Assembly (NCBI GenBank): GCA_028282705.1
Contig: JANQHI010000084.1
Span: 59,059-123,058 of the forward strand
DNA from: Prolixibacteraceae bacterium
GTDB taxonomy: Bacteria > Bacteroidota > Bacteroidia > Bacteroidales > Prolixibacteraceae
Length of the DNA stretch: 64,000 nt
Reading direction: 5' to 3'
Numbering within the stretch: the stretch's first letter is position 1; each line of letters starts with the position of its first letter. The position numbers and the translations under genes are program-made. Under the pieces are notes generated by a model. The model did not search any database. It was not told the DNA's origin and saw nothing but the letters and a program-made list of their open reading frames with translations. This document shows, one piece after another, positions 44,200-53,167 of this stretch.

Positions 44200-45663
44200 T
44201 TATTCTGAAATTAATTCTGAAAGTTTTTCAACAATCTCATCCTTGCTAGAAGGCCTGGGTGCATTTCTATCAATAATGTTGCCATTTTTATCAAATATCA
44301 TATAGGTTGGAAGCCCCTCCCATTTAAGCTTGTTTCTCATTAATTGAGATTGTTCTTTGTCAAAAAAGTAATTATCTCCTGAAATGTCAGATGTTTCTAC
44401 TATTTTTTTCCACTCTCCACGGTCTGAAGACATGCATAGGTTTACAAAGGCAATGGGTTGGCCATGGAATTTTTTATGCAATTCAGCAGCATGAGGGATT
44501 TCTGAACGGCAAGGACCACACCATGTTGCCCACAGGTCTAGATAAATTACCTGCCCACTGTATTTTTCTCCTAATGTTTTAAAAAAATCACCTAGCAATT
44601 CTTTTTCTACTTTTAATTCTGGATCAAAATATGAGATGTGGTATTTTTGTTGTTGCTCATAATTTGCCTTCTTTTCATTCAGGATAGAAAGAAGTTCAGC
44701 ATTGTTAATAGTCTTAGAGGCATTTTCCCATAAAGTTGTAAAATCCTTAAAAGAGCTATCAAAAAGTGTTGAATAAAACTGGAAACAAATTATATCCCTG
44801 GAAAAACCTTCTTCTTCATGTTCAAGAATATTGGCAAAACAGGTTTTATAAGCCTTCAAATATTCATTATTATTAACCTGTTTCAAGATGCTGGTATCTT
44901 TTTGTATGTATCTGTCAGTGGCATAATGCCAAAGGTGTAGCCCATAATTTGAAGAAAGAATTCCTTCAGGATCATTAATTGGAAAAATACTTTTATTGAA
45001 AAGATCTCCTTTATATTTTGATTTATTCATGAAATGGAAGAATTTGTAATCCATCAAGTAATTTGCATTCCTGTAAATAATATCTTTCTGCGCCCATTTC
45101 ATAAATTTTTCTGAAGGATTGGACATCTTTTGGTATTCATCCAGTACTGAATTTTCAAGCTTGATTCTTTTTTCAATAGTAATCAGGTAATCATTGACAG
45201 ATAAATCTTTACATTCAGGAGTAAAATTCTCAAAGTCATTGAATTGATTAAAATTTCTTATGTCTTCTGAAGCTTTTGAGTTTGTTCCTGTTATTTCATA
45301 TGAATTGTAGTTTCCTTTTTTTGAGTCAAGGTTATTCAATTTAACATGTAAACTGTCACCAGGAGTAACAAGTAAGCATATGTTTTTGTCATCATATTGT
45401 AACCTTACATCTTGTGTTGATAGTGTATTAAAAATAAATTTGAACTTGCCAGTTGAATCCAAGGCTTGTGCAAAAAAATGATCTTGTTTCAGATAATCTA
45501 TAAACACCAAGGAGATAACACCACTTTGGGTAGGAGTAATATTTATTTGCCCATCAACAATAATCTTCTTATTGTTTTTTTTGTCTGTTTCCTTTAGTTG
45601 GCAAGCATTAAAAACAGTAATAATGGTTATTAGAGTAAGTATATAAACAAAGGATTTAATCAT
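44200..45663 (-). CDS. TlpA-like thioredoxin lipoprotein, head of BlaI/BlaR1 operon
   Basis: 487 residues. Signal with lipobox NAC (Cys21), long DUF4369-type N-terminus, then a thioredoxin-like domain with LWATWCGPCRSEIPH (active Cys pair) and WEGLPTYMIFD (cis-Pro). Periplasm-facing. It is first in the TlpA-BlaI-BlaR1/TonB operon, so the BlaR1/BlaI pair most likely controls this enzyme. The linkage of a beta-lactamase-type sensor to a thiol oxidoreductase, repeated at 51978, is the main point. Confidence 0.86.
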   Translation of the reverse strand: MIKSFVYILTLITIITVFNACQLKETDKKNNKKIIVDGQINITPTQSGVISLVFIDYLKQDHFFAQALDSTGKFKFIFNTLSTQDVRLQYDDKNICLLVTPGDSLHVKLNNLDSKKGNYNSYEITGTNSKASEDIRNFNQFNDFENFTPECKDLSVNDYLITIEKRIKLENSVLDEYQKMSNPSEKFMKWAQKDIIYRNANYLMDYKFFHFMNKSKYKGDLFNKSIFPINDPEGILSSNYGLHLWHYATDRYIQKDTSILKQVNNNEYLKAYKTCFANILEHEEEGFSRDIICFQFYSTLFDSSFKDFTTLWENASKTINNAELLSILNEKKANYEQQQKYHISYFDPELKVEKELLGDFFKTLGEKYSGQVIYLDLWATWCGPCRSEIPHAAELHKKFHGQPIAFVNLCMSSDRGEWKKIVETSDISGDNYFFDKEQSQLMRNKLKWEGLPTYMIFDKNGNIIDRNAPRPSSKDEIVEKLSELISE

Positions 45664-45679
45664 CTCATTAAAATTTTTC

Positions 45680-45749
45680 TACTACAAACATAGTACTAAA
45701 AAAATAAAAAACAAACTATTTTTATAATATTACTACTATAAACATAGTA
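45680..45749 (-). promoter_or_regulatory. BlaI operators A and B over the TlpA promoter
   Basis: Operator A (45680-45695) reads on the minus strand TACTATGTTTGTAGTA; it contains the -7 box TATGTTTG. Operator B (45734-45749) reads TACTATGTTTATAGTA, with 6-bp perfect arms. The -33 box TTTG (about 45712-45715) is 19 bp upstream of the -7. So a Bacteroidota promoter and the dyads overlap exactly as BlaI repression would need. The start codon lies about 20 bp downstream. Confidence 0.72.
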
Positions 45750-46011
45750 AATAGTTGAAAATCAAGATTTAAAATTATTTTTATTCAGAAAATTATAGCT
45801 GATGAGAATTCGAGATAAATAACTTACCAGTTGTTTAGATATTAATCTTTTCACACTGATAAACTTAGTACTTTTTTGTGTCTTAGTGCTTTTATGGCAA
45901 AAGAACAAAAAAAAATGCCACAAAAACTCCAAATCACTAAGTCCTGAAAATTTTTGGGAGCACAAAACACTACCATAATTATCAGTTTTTTTGTATCAAA
46001 CTCATGTAAAG
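45750..46011. other. Intergenic gap with partial interspersed repeat
   Basis: About 260 bases. A copy of the interspersed repeat (about 45870-45945: TTTTTTGTGTCTTAGTGC..ATGGC..ATGCCAC..AAATCACTAAG) is visible in the same orientation as copy 1. A 67-codon frame here is not credible. Confidence 0.5.
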
Positions 46012-49000
46012 TTATGAAGAGTGAATACCTTCCAGTATCTGCTTGGCTTCAATAATGGTTTTGATATGGTCAAAGGTTAGTGTGAGTCTATTCTCTCCTT
46101 CCTTCATTTTGCAGATTTTCTGGTTAGTTTGGATAAACTGCAATATTTTACCAAAAACAGGAGTTTGGTAAAATTGTGATTGTTGGTCGGGTACAAAGTG
46201 GCAAATCATTTTTTTATTTTTCAGGATGATCTTTTCCATGCCTAAACCAATAGCCAGCCAGCGCAACCTCATTACTTCAAGCAGCTCACTACTTTGCGGT
46301 GGCAGTTTCCCAAACCTGTCAATTAATGACCTTTCAAATTCCAGGAGTTGTTCTTCTGTCTCCAAATTATCTAATTCACGATAAAGCAGCATGCGTTCAG
46401 AAACACCTGGGATATATTCATCAGGGAATAACAGCTCCAGGTCAGTGTCAATCAGGCAATCATTTACATAGTTGACCTTGAGGAAAGCATCAGTTGATTC
46501 CTGGTTATCTTTAAATAAATCACTGAACTCTCCCTGTTTGAGCTCCTCGACAGCCTCATTCAAAATCCTGTGGTATGTTTCAAAACCAATATCAGCAATA
46601 AAACCACTTTGCTCTCCACCCAAGAGGTTTCCTGCCCCTCGAATATCCAGGTCCTGCATAGCAATGTTGAACCCACTTCCCAAGCCCGAAAATTCTTCAA
46701 TGGCACGTAACCTTCTCCTTGATTCAGGGTTTATGCCTGACATAGGGGGAGCTATCAAATAACAGAAGGCCTTTTTATTTGACCTTCCAACCCTTCCCCT
46801 TAACTGGTGCAAGTCACTTAACCCAAAGTTCTGAGCCTGGTTAATAATAATGGTATTGGCATTAGGGATATCTAACCCTGATTCAATAATGGTGGTGGCC
46901 ACCAGTACATCAAATTCACCATTAATAAAACTGAGCATTACCTTTTCAAGTTTGGGACCATCCATTTGCCCATGCCCAACTGCTGTTTTTACATCAGGGA
47001 CAATTCTCTTAATGGTAGCTTCAACTTCATAAATATTCTGAACCCTGTTGTGTATAAAAAACACCTGCCCTGCACGCTCAACTTCATACAGGATGGCTTC
47101 CCTGATGATCTGTTCATTAAACCCATGTAGCTCGGTAACAATGGGGTAGCGATTTGGTGGAGGAGTTTGTATGATAGACAGGTCACGCGCCCCCATCAAT
47201 GAAAATTGCAATGTCCTGGGGATGGGTGTAGCTGTAAGGGTTAAAGTATCGACATTCAGCTTTAGCTGCTTTAGTTTTTCTTTTACAGAAACCCCAAACT
47301 TTTGTTCTTCATCAATAATTAGCAGCCCAAGGTCTTTAAAGGCAACATCTTTGCTAACCAGCCTGTGGGTTCCAATAATAATATCAATTTTGCCTTCCTT
47401 TAACTCATTCAATGATTTCCTGATTTCAGCAGTTGATTTCAGCCTGCTTATGTAAACAATTTTTGCAGGGAAATCTTTTAGCCTGTCAGAAAAGGTTTTA
47501 AAATGTTGTAGTGCTAATATGGTAGTTGGCACCAAAATAGCTACCTGCTTACTATCAGCTACAGCTTTAAAAGCAGCCCTTATGGCTATTTCAGTTTTGC
47601 CAAAACCCACATCTCCACATACCAGCCTGTCCATGGGGATGGGTTTCTCCATATCTTCTTTTACAGCAACTGTGGCTTTTTGCTGGTCTGGTGTATCTTC
47701 ATAAATAAATGAAGCTTCCAGCTCAGTTTGTAAATAAGAGTCAGCAGCAAAGGCAAACCCTTTTTCAGCCCTCCTCTGGGCATATAGTGCAATAAGCTCT
47801 TTTGCAATATCTTTGACCTTAGCTTTTGCCCTGTTTTTCATCTTCTGCCAGGCACCTGTACCCAGCTTGTTCATTTTGGGTTCAGTCCCATCTTTTCCTT
47901 TAAACTTGCTTACCCTGTGTAGTGAATGGATGCTTACCAACAAAGAGTCATTGTCTTTGTAAACCAGCCTCATGGCTTCCTGCATCTTTCCATTTACTTC
48001 AGTTTTAACCAACCCTGCAAATTTCCCCACACCATGGTCAATATGTACAACATAGTCTCCTGGATGGAGCTTATTTAGTTCTTTAAGGGTGATGGTTTCA
48101 CGTTGTGGTTTCCTACTTTTCAGGTTAAACCTGTGGTACCTTTCAAAAATCTGGTGGTCAGTGTAACAACATATTTTCAGGTCATGGTCAATAAAGCCAT
48201 AATGCAAGTTGTAAAACAAGGGGTTGAATGTTACTTTTATATCTGAATCACGGAAAATTACCTGCAACCTTTCTATCTGTTTTTCATTGTTTGAAAGGAT
48301 AAAAACCTGATAGCCATCTTTCCTAAAAAACCTGAGGTTTTCACCCAGCAACTGGAAGTTTTTATTGAAAACAGGCTGCTTTGATTGGTTGAAATGTATG
48401 GTTTTTGAAACATTGAAACATGATGAGGATGACCCCTCCACAACTTTTTTTGCTTCCAGTAGTGTTTTAAGGGCATTTCCTGAAACCAATTTTCCCAATT
48501 CTGTTTCAGGTTCAATTTCTTCACCATTGTTTTTAAGGATTGAAGATTGCTGATAAATTTCTTCAACCTGGTTAAAGAATAGGCTAAAATCTTTACTCCA
48601 GAAAATACTTTCTTCAGGTACAAATTCAACCAATGACAAAGAATTTTCCCCATCAATTGAATCCTGTATGTTTGGAACAATGGTAATGCTGTCCAGGTTT
48701 TCTTTTGATATTTGGTTATCAATATTGAAACTCCTGATTGAATCAATTTCATCATCAAAAAAATCTACACGATATGGGTCTTCATTTGAAAAAGAGAAAA
48801 TATCTACAATCCCACCCCTAATTGCAAACTGCCCAGGCTCATACACAAAATCTACCCTTTCAAACCCGTATTCATACAGGAATTCATTGATAAAATCAAT
48901 GGACAGTTTATCCCCTTTCTTTACTTGCAATGTACTGTTGCCAAGGTTTTTTTGTGAGATGACTTTTTCAACTATGGCTTCAGGGTAAGTAGTAACAATG

Positions 49001-49359
49001 TAAGCAGCCCCAGGTTGTGATAATTTATTTAATGCCTCTGCCCTTAGTACAATGTTTTCCTGCTCTTGTTGCCCATACTGTACTGACCTTTTGTAAGATG
49101 AAGGAAAAAACAATGTTTCTTTCTCAAGCCCCAGGTTATTCAGGTCATCAAAAAAATAAGCAGCTTCTTCTTTATCATTCAGCAGTAAGATGAAGTTTTT
49201 GTGGGTTTGTTGAAAAAGATTGGCAACAAGCAGGCTTTGAGATGAGCCAATAAGCCCCTTCAGGAGAATTTTTTCACCTGGGGGGGTGTTCAGTAAACCA
49301 ACTACCTCTGACAGTTGTGATAACTCCCCAAACAAAGACTTTAACTTCCCTGCCTCCAA
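46012..49359 (-). CDS. mfd: Transcription-repair coupling factor Mfd
   Basis: 1115 residues. Domains in order: UvrB-like damage-repair part (about 1-330), RNA-polymerase-interacting module around GDYVVHIDHGVGKFAG, then the RecG-like motor with Walker A CGDVGFGKTE, DEEQKFGV, and helicase motifs TATPIPRTLQFSLMGARD, LDIPNANTIIINQAQ, and QLRGRVGRSNK; C-terminal TRCF domain (LRWLAIGLGMEKI). It removes stalled RNA polymerase from damaged template and recruits UvrA. Length matches Bacteroidota Mfd. It separates the two BlaI/BlaR1 operons. Confidence 0.96.
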   Translation of the reverse strand: MEAGKLKSLFGELSQLSEVVGLLNTPPGEKILLKGLIGSSQSLLVANLFQQTHKNFILLLNDKEEAAYFFDDLNNLGLEKETLFFPSSYKRSVQYGQQEQENIVLRAEALNKLSQPGAAYIVTTYPEAIVEKVISQKNLGNSTLQVKKGDKLSIDFINEFLYEYGFERVDFVYEPGQFAIRGGIVDIFSFSNEDPYRVDFFDDEIDSIRSFNIDNQISKENLDSITIVPNIQDSIDGENSLSLVEFVPEESIFWSKDFSLFFNQVEEIYQQSSILKNNGEEIEPETELGKLVSGNALKTLLEAKKVVEGSSSSCFNVSKTIHFNQSKQPVFNKNFQLLGENLRFFRKDGYQVFILSNNEKQIERLQVIFRDSDIKVTFNPLFYNLHYGFIDHDLKICCYTDHQIFERYHRFNLKSRKPQRETITLKELNKLHPGDYVVHIDHGVGKFAGLVKTEVNGKMQEAMRLVYKDNDSLLVSIHSLHRVSKFKGKDGTEPKMNKLGTGAWQKMKNRAKAKVKDIAKELIALYAQRRAEKGFAFAADSYLQTELEASFIYEDTPDQQKATVAVKEDMEKPIPMDRLVCGDVGFGKTEIAIRAAFKAVADSKQVAILVPTTILALQHFKTFSDRLKDFPAKIVYISRLKSTAEIRKSLNELKEGKIDIIIGTHRLVSKDVAFKDLGLLIIDEEQKFGVSVKEKLKQLKLNVDTLTLTATPIPRTLQFSLMGARDLSIIQTPPPNRYPIVTELHGFNEQIIREAILYEVERAGQVFFIHNRVQNIYEVEATIKRIVPDVKTAVGHGQMDGPKLEKVMLSFINGEFDVLVATTIIESGLDIPNANTIIINQAQNFGLSDLHQLRGRVGRSNKKAFCYLIAPPMSGINPESRRRLRAIEEFSGLGSGFNIAMQDLDIRGAGNLLGGEQSGFIADIGFETYHRILNEAVEELKQGEFSDLFKDNQESTDAFLKVNYVNDCLIDTDLELLFPDEYIPGVSERMLLYRELDNLETEEQLLEFERSLIDRFGKLPPQSSELLEVMRLRWLAIGLGMEKIILKNKKMICHFVPDQQSQFYQTPVFGKILQFIQTNQKICKMKEGENRLTLTFDHIKTIIEAKQILEGIHSS

Positions 49360-49524
49360 CTTAAAAATTTTGCTGCAAATGTAAGAAAAATGGCTTTTGA
49401 ATGGCTATCAGGATATATTTTTAATAATATAGGGAAATTGAAAAACCTGTTGTTAAGAATGATAAGTAATTGATAAATACTATTTTATTTGGCTGCACGT
49501 TTGTTTTTAGGTAAGGATTTATGG

Positions 49525-49556
49525 TATTTTTGTTAAGTTAATATAAAAAAACAACA
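49525..49556 (+). promoter_or_regulatory. Promoter of the coiled-coil lipoprotein gene
   Basis: TATTTTTG at about 49525-49532 fits the TAnnTTTG box; a TTG at 49501-49503 is about 21 bp upstream. The ATG at 49557 follows a short AT-rich leader. Confidence 0.5.
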
Positions 49557-50432
49557 ATGAAACGACTAACTATCATTCTGATCGCCCTGGCTCTTTTTGG
49601 ATGCCAACAACACAAAAAAGAAATTGCGCGTATGCAGGCTGAGCAAGACAGCATTACCCAAGAGGCTACAGCAAAAGATTCAGCTATCATTGGCTTTTTA
49701 GCTGATATCAATGAGATACAAGCCAATCTGGATTCTATAAAAGAATTGGAAAACCTGGTAACTGTTGAGCGTGTTTCAGGGGTAGAAATGCCAAACCAGA
49801 AAAAACAACAGATAATGGATGACCTGGCTACTTTAAATGACCTGTTACAGAGAAATAAGGAACAAATTGCTTCACTCCAGAAAAAGCTGAACAACTCGTG
49901 GTACCAGTATGGGAAGCTTGAAAAGATGGTGGAGGAGTTTAAAGTAATGGTTGATAACCTTACCGCCCAGGTTGAGCAAAAGGACATGGAAATAGCCCAA
50001 TTGAACAGGGAAGTACAGAGCCTTCAATTAAATATTTCCGGGTTGAATAAACAAATAGATGCTGTGGTTGCCGAAAGTGAAGAAAAATCACAAGTGATAG
50101 AACAGCAGGATAAAGAACTGAATAAGGTTTTTTATGCCTATGGCAATGTAAAAGAACTGGAAGCACAAGGGGTGGTTGTCCGCGAAGGAGGCTTCCTTGG
50201 GATAGGAAAAGAGATCAAGATAAAAGAGGATTTCAATAAAGAATATTTTACCCAGGTGGACCTGCGTGAGTTTAACCTGCTTCCCATTATGGCTAAAAAG
50301 GCTCAGGTACTAACCATACACCCTGCTGCTTCATTCCATATTACTGGGGAAAAAACTGTGGATACATTGTTTATTGATAACCAGCAGGAATTCTGGAAAG
50401 CTTCTAAATATTTACTGGTAATAAGCCAATAA
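49557..50432 (+). CDS. Coiled-coil lipoprotein of unknown function
   Basis: 291 residues. Signal with lipobox FGC (Cys16). Heptad-rich helical middle (about 20-190: EIARMQAEQDSITQEA, LQKKLNNSWYQYGKLEKMVEE, VEQKDMEIAQLNREVQSLQ) is a coiled coil; the C-terminus is beta-rich (GGFLGIGKEIKIKEDF, ending SKYLLVISQ). Such proteins are widespread in Bacteroidota, with no assigned function. It is followed at 50492 by a strong terminator that is copied downstream of ATPase 3. Confidence 0.72.
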   Translation: MKRLTIILIALALFGCQQHKKEIARMQAEQDSITQEATAKDSAIIGFLADINEIQANLDSIKELENLVTVERVSGVEMPNQKKQQIMDDLATLNDLLQRNKEQIASLQKKLNNSWYQYGKLEKMVEEFKVMVDNLTAQVEQKDMEIAQLNREVQSLQLNISGLNKQIDAVVAESEEKSQVIEQQDKELNKVFYAYGNVKELEAQGVVVREGGFLGIGKEIKIKEDFNKEYFTQVDLREFNLLPIMAKKAQVLTIHPAASFHITGEKTVDTLFIDNQQEFWKASKYLLVISQ

Positions 50433-50457
50433 GGAATTAAAATATTACTGGGTGTGG

Positions 50458-50525
50458 AAGTTTTTAACTTCCAGGTTGTATCAGGAGGAAAGGCCCGTTC
50501 CCTTTTTTAAGGAACGGGCCTTTTT
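50458..50525 (+). repeat. Left direct repeat flanking ATPase 3
   Basis: 65 of 68 bases identical to 51812-51879. It contains the complete terminator hairpin of the coiled-coil lipoprotein gene. The left copy starts inside another palindrome (TGGAAG/CTTCCA, about 50455-50473). Confidence 0.75.
50492..50525 (+). terminator. Strong Rho-independent terminator, original copy
   Basis: GGCCCGTTCC pairs perfectly with GGAACGGGCC around CTTTTTTAA, followed by five T. It ends the coiled-coil lipoprotein transcript (stop 50432). Confidence 0.85.
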
Positions 50526-50601
50526 ATTTTTTCCAGAGATTGGAGGTTATATTAGTTGAATGAAATTCTTTGAATTAGGAGAATTGATATTTTTATGTAA
50601 T

Positions 50602-50629
50602 TTTAGGATTGTATTCTAAATTTGCATAA
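50602..50629 (+). promoter_or_regulatory. Promoter of ATPase 3 with overlapping dyad
   Basis: TAAATTTG at about 50617-50624 fits the -7 box and is only five bases before the ATG at 50630, so the transcript could be nearly leaderless. A dyad TTTAG..CTAAA (50602-50620) overlaps it, and a TTAGGA repeat lies about 28 bp upstream. Confidence 0.4.
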
Positions 50630-51793
50630 ATGATTAAAAGGATAATTGCTGCTGAAATCACAAAAGCTGCTGAGAAGATGCCTGTCATTTGTGTTACAGG
50701 TCCCAGGCAGTCAGGTAAAACAACTCTGGTGAAATATTTGTTTTCTGATTATGTATATTATAACCTGGAATTTCTTACCCATAGGGAATTTGCCCAGCAG
50801 GATGCCATGGGTTTTTTAGAAAGTGCCCAAAAAGGTATTATCATTGATGAAGTTCAACGTGTTCCTGAACTATTATCATCTATACAATATTTTGTTGATG
50901 AAGAAAAAAAGCAAGGAAAAATAATTCTTACAGGGTCACAAAATATCCTACTGATGCAAGAAATAAGCCAAACTTTAGCAGGAAGAGTAGCCTTGTTTAC
51001 TCTTTTGCCATTTTCAATGCGCGAATTGCAACATACCTCTTTTGAAGAAAAAGAGTATGAAAATTACCTGGTTAAAAGTTTTTATCCACGTGTATATGAT
51101 GAAAGCCTTGACCCGGTTAGTTGGCTTCAGGATTATATTAGTACATATGTTGAAAGGGATGTGCGCCAGGCTATAGCAGTGAGGAATTTATCATTGTTTA
51201 CAAATTTTTTAAAATTGTGTGCAGGGCATACTGGGCAGGTGGTAAATTACTCAACATTTTCAAATAACCTGGGAGTAGATGTGAATACTATAAAAACTTG
51301 GCTTTCTATACTTGAAACAAGCTACATTATTTTTTTACAGCCACCTTTTTTTAAAAATTACAATAAACGCATTATTAAATCCCCTAAACTGTATTTCTAT
51401 GATGCAGGACTGGCTTGTAACTTGCTGGGGCTGACAAATGCAAATGATTATACCACCCACTATTTAAAAGGGGGGCTATTTGAATCATTTATAATTGCAG
51501 AATTACACAAATATATGCTGAACCATAAATTGAATGGGAGGATTTATTACTTCAGGGATTCAAACGGAAATGAAATTGATGTAATCCTTGAAATGAAAAA
51601 CCAGTTAAAAGCCATTGAAATCAAATCAGGGAAAACAATTGCCCAGGATTTTTTTAAAGGATTAAATTATTGGGGCAAACTAAGCAAGGAAACAAATCCT
51701 GATAAGTATATTATTTATGGTGGGAAGGAAATGCAAAACAGGTCTCAAGCTAGCATATTAAGCTGGAATAGTTTTAGTTGTATTTTTCAGTGA
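50630..51793 (+). CDS. ATPase 3: AAA ATPase with DUF4143 / PD-(D/E)XK-like C-terminus
   Basis: 387 residues. Seen: Walker A GPRQSGKT (about 24-31), Walker B GIIIDEVQR, a winged-helix-like region (NLGVDVNTIKTWLSILETSY) and C-terminal NEIDVILE..LKAIEIKSG, the D...ExK core of the PD-(D/E)XK fold. Like ATPases 1 and 2 it is a free-standing gene. It lies between 68-bp direct repeats (50458-50525 and 51812-51879). Its stop at 51793 is 18 bp before the right repeat, whose terminator now serves it. Function unknown. Confidence 0.88.
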   Translation: MIKRIIAAEITKAAEKMPVICVTGPRQSGKTTLVKYLFSDYVYYNLEFLTHREFAQQDAMGFLESAQKGIIIDEVQRVPELLSSIQYFVDEEKKQGKIILTGSQNILLMQEISQTLAGRVALFTLLPFSMRELQHTSFEEKEYENYLVKSFYPRVYDESLDPVSWLQDYISTYVERDVRQAIAVRNLSLFTNFLKLCAGHTGQVVNYSTFSNNLGVDVNTIKTWLSILETSYIIFLQPPFFKNYNKRIIKSPKLYFYDAGLACNLLGLTNANDYTTHYLKGGLFESFIIAELHKYMLNHKLNGRIYYFRDSNGNEIDVILEMKNQLKAIEIKSGKTIAQDFFKGLNYWGKLSKETNPDKYIIYGGKEMQNRSQASILSWNSFSCIFQ

Positions 51794-51811
51794 GGCCAAT
51801 TTTTGTAACAT

Positions 51812-51879
51812 AAGTTTCTAACTTCCAGGTTATATCAGAAGGAAAGGCCCGTTCCCTTTTTTAAGGAACGGGCCTTTTT
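51812..51879 (+). repeat. Right direct repeat flanking ATPase 3
   Basis: Matches 50458-50525 with three mismatches. Because the identity covers bases outside the hairpin as well, a duplication of the flanking DNA is more likely than independent similar terminators. Confidence 0.75.
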
Positions 51880-51881
51880 TT
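51846..51881 (+). terminator. Terminator duplicate after ATPase 3
   Basis: The same GGCCCGTTCC / GGAACGGGCC stem and T-run as at 50492, now 53 bp after the ATPase 3 stop. Confidence 0.8.
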
Positions 51882-51906
51882 ATGGAAGGTATTAGAAATA
51901 GCTAAA

Positions 51907-51972
51907 AACTGAAAAATAAGTTAATTAACTGAAAAAAATAGTTGGATAACTGAAAAATCAGTTGTATGTTTG
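51907..51972 (+). promoter_or_regulatory. Triple BlaI-type operator and near-leaderless promoter
   Basis: Three similar dyads: AACTGAAAAATAAGTT (51907-51922), AACTGAAAAAAATAGTT (51927-51943) and AACTGAAAAATCAGTT (51948-51963). Their spacing of 20 and 21 bp places them on the same DNA face, as for cooperative dimers. The promoter TTG (51942-51944) / TATGTTTG (51965-51972) overlaps the last two. The start codon ATG at 51978 falls at the expected transcript start, so the mRNA is probably leaderless. Confidence 0.72.
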
Positions 51973-51977
51973 TTGGC

Positions 51978-53162
51978 ATGATAAAAAAATGTACAATTAC
52001 AATAGTTTTATCCAGCTGGGCAGTTATTTCTTTTGCCCAAGGAAATAAAATTGAAAAAGTACTTGATTATTGGGCTGAAATTAAAAACTACCAATGTGAA
52101 TGCACCTATTCTTTTGACTTTCCATTCCAGTTTGAATTTCAGGCAACTACAACAGTTGGCAGAAGCCAGCAAGAGCAGGATATAGGGTTTTATTATGACA
52201 TTAGATATATTAAAACAGAGAAAAACGAATCACAGGTTAGTGAGTTTGCAGTTTATAATGGGGCAGCTTGCTATCATTCTTTTAAGGGTGAAATTACCCA
52301 AATAACCAGGAAGGAGAAGCCTGAAGCATTTAAAGATAAAGAGTTTGAAGCCAGCACAGGAAAAGGTGTTGCTCCTGCTGTGCATAAAAGCCCCTCACTT
52401 TTCCCTCACATGCTTTTTGAGGTAGAAAAAGAATTTAAAAATGATACCCTTAAATATGAAGTTAAAAAGGATACAGTAATAAACAATACCCATTGTTTCC
52501 ATTTTCAGCTAAAGCAAAAAATTATTGTTAAAGATATTTACATTGATTCCAACAGTTTGCTGCCTGTATTATATTCTGCCTATGTTGAATCAGACAGGGG
52601 TAACCAAACCAGGATTGCATCTTACAGCAATTTTAGGTTAATAAACCAGGTACCTAACGGATATTTTAAAGAAAAAAACCTGCTTCCTGGAAACTGGGAA
52701 GCAATGAAAAGAAAACCTAGAAAACAAAAAGATTTTATTGGAAAACCTGCTGCTAATTGGGCACTGCCTATGTTGGAAGGGGACTCTATTGCCCTTTCCC
52801 AGCTTAAAGGGAAAGTTGTTTTGCTTGAATTTACGGCCACATGGTGTGGATATTGCTGGGAAGCAGCTGTGGTGATGAATAATTTGCATAAACATTTGAA
52901 AGAGAATAAAGATATTGTGTTACTCAGTATTTTCAGCAGTGATGTTGATAACAAGGAATTGATTGAAAAGTTTGCCCAGAAGCATAAAATTGAGAATACC
53001 ATTTTATACAATGCAAGCCATGTGGGGAAAGAGTATGAGGTATTGGGTTACCCTACCTTTTTCATTGTTGGGAAAGATGGTGTAATTGTTGGGCATTATA
53101 AAGGGTTTTCAAAAGATTTAGGAGACAAAGTTGAAAAAGAACTGCTTGAATTGGCAGGATAA
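51978..53162 (+). CDS. TlpA-like protein with lipoprotein-sorting-like domain
   Basis: 394 residues from MIKKCTI at 51978; an ATG at 51966 overlaps the operators and promoter and is less likely. Signal peptide (about 1-21, ISFAQG), then an N-terminal beta-rich LolA-like or DUF-type domain (about 25-230), then a thioredoxin fold with FTATWCGYCWEAA (active Cys pair) and LGYPTFFIVGKD. The terminal BlaI and BlaR1 genes follow 5 bp later, so the unit is TlpA-BlaI-BlaR1. The active site WCGYC differs from TlpA WCGPC. Confidence 0.83.
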   Translation: MIKKCTITIVLSSWAVISFAQGNKIEKVLDYWAEIKNYQCECTYSFDFPFQFEFQATTTVGRSQQEQDIGFYYDIRYIKTEKNESQVSEFAVYNGAACYHSFKGEITQITRKEKPEAFKDKEFEASTGKGVAPAVHKSPSLFPHMLFEVEKEFKNDTLKYEVKKDTVINNTHCFHFQLKQKIIVKDIYIDSNSLLPVLYSAYVESDRGNQTRIASYSNFRLINQVPNGYFKEKNLLPGNWEAMKRKPRKQKDFIGKPAANWALPMLEGDSIALSQLKGKVVLLEFTATWCGYCWEAAVVMNNLHKHLKENKDIVLLSIFSSDVDNKELIEKFAQKHKIENTILYNASHVGKEYEVLGYPTFFIVGKDGVIVGHYKGFSKDLGDKVEKELLELAG

Positions 53163-53167
53163 GTTTT

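Noticed and set aside
45762..45965. 67-codon minus-strand frame
   Set aside because: Falls in AT-rich repeat DNA and has no start context or known domain.
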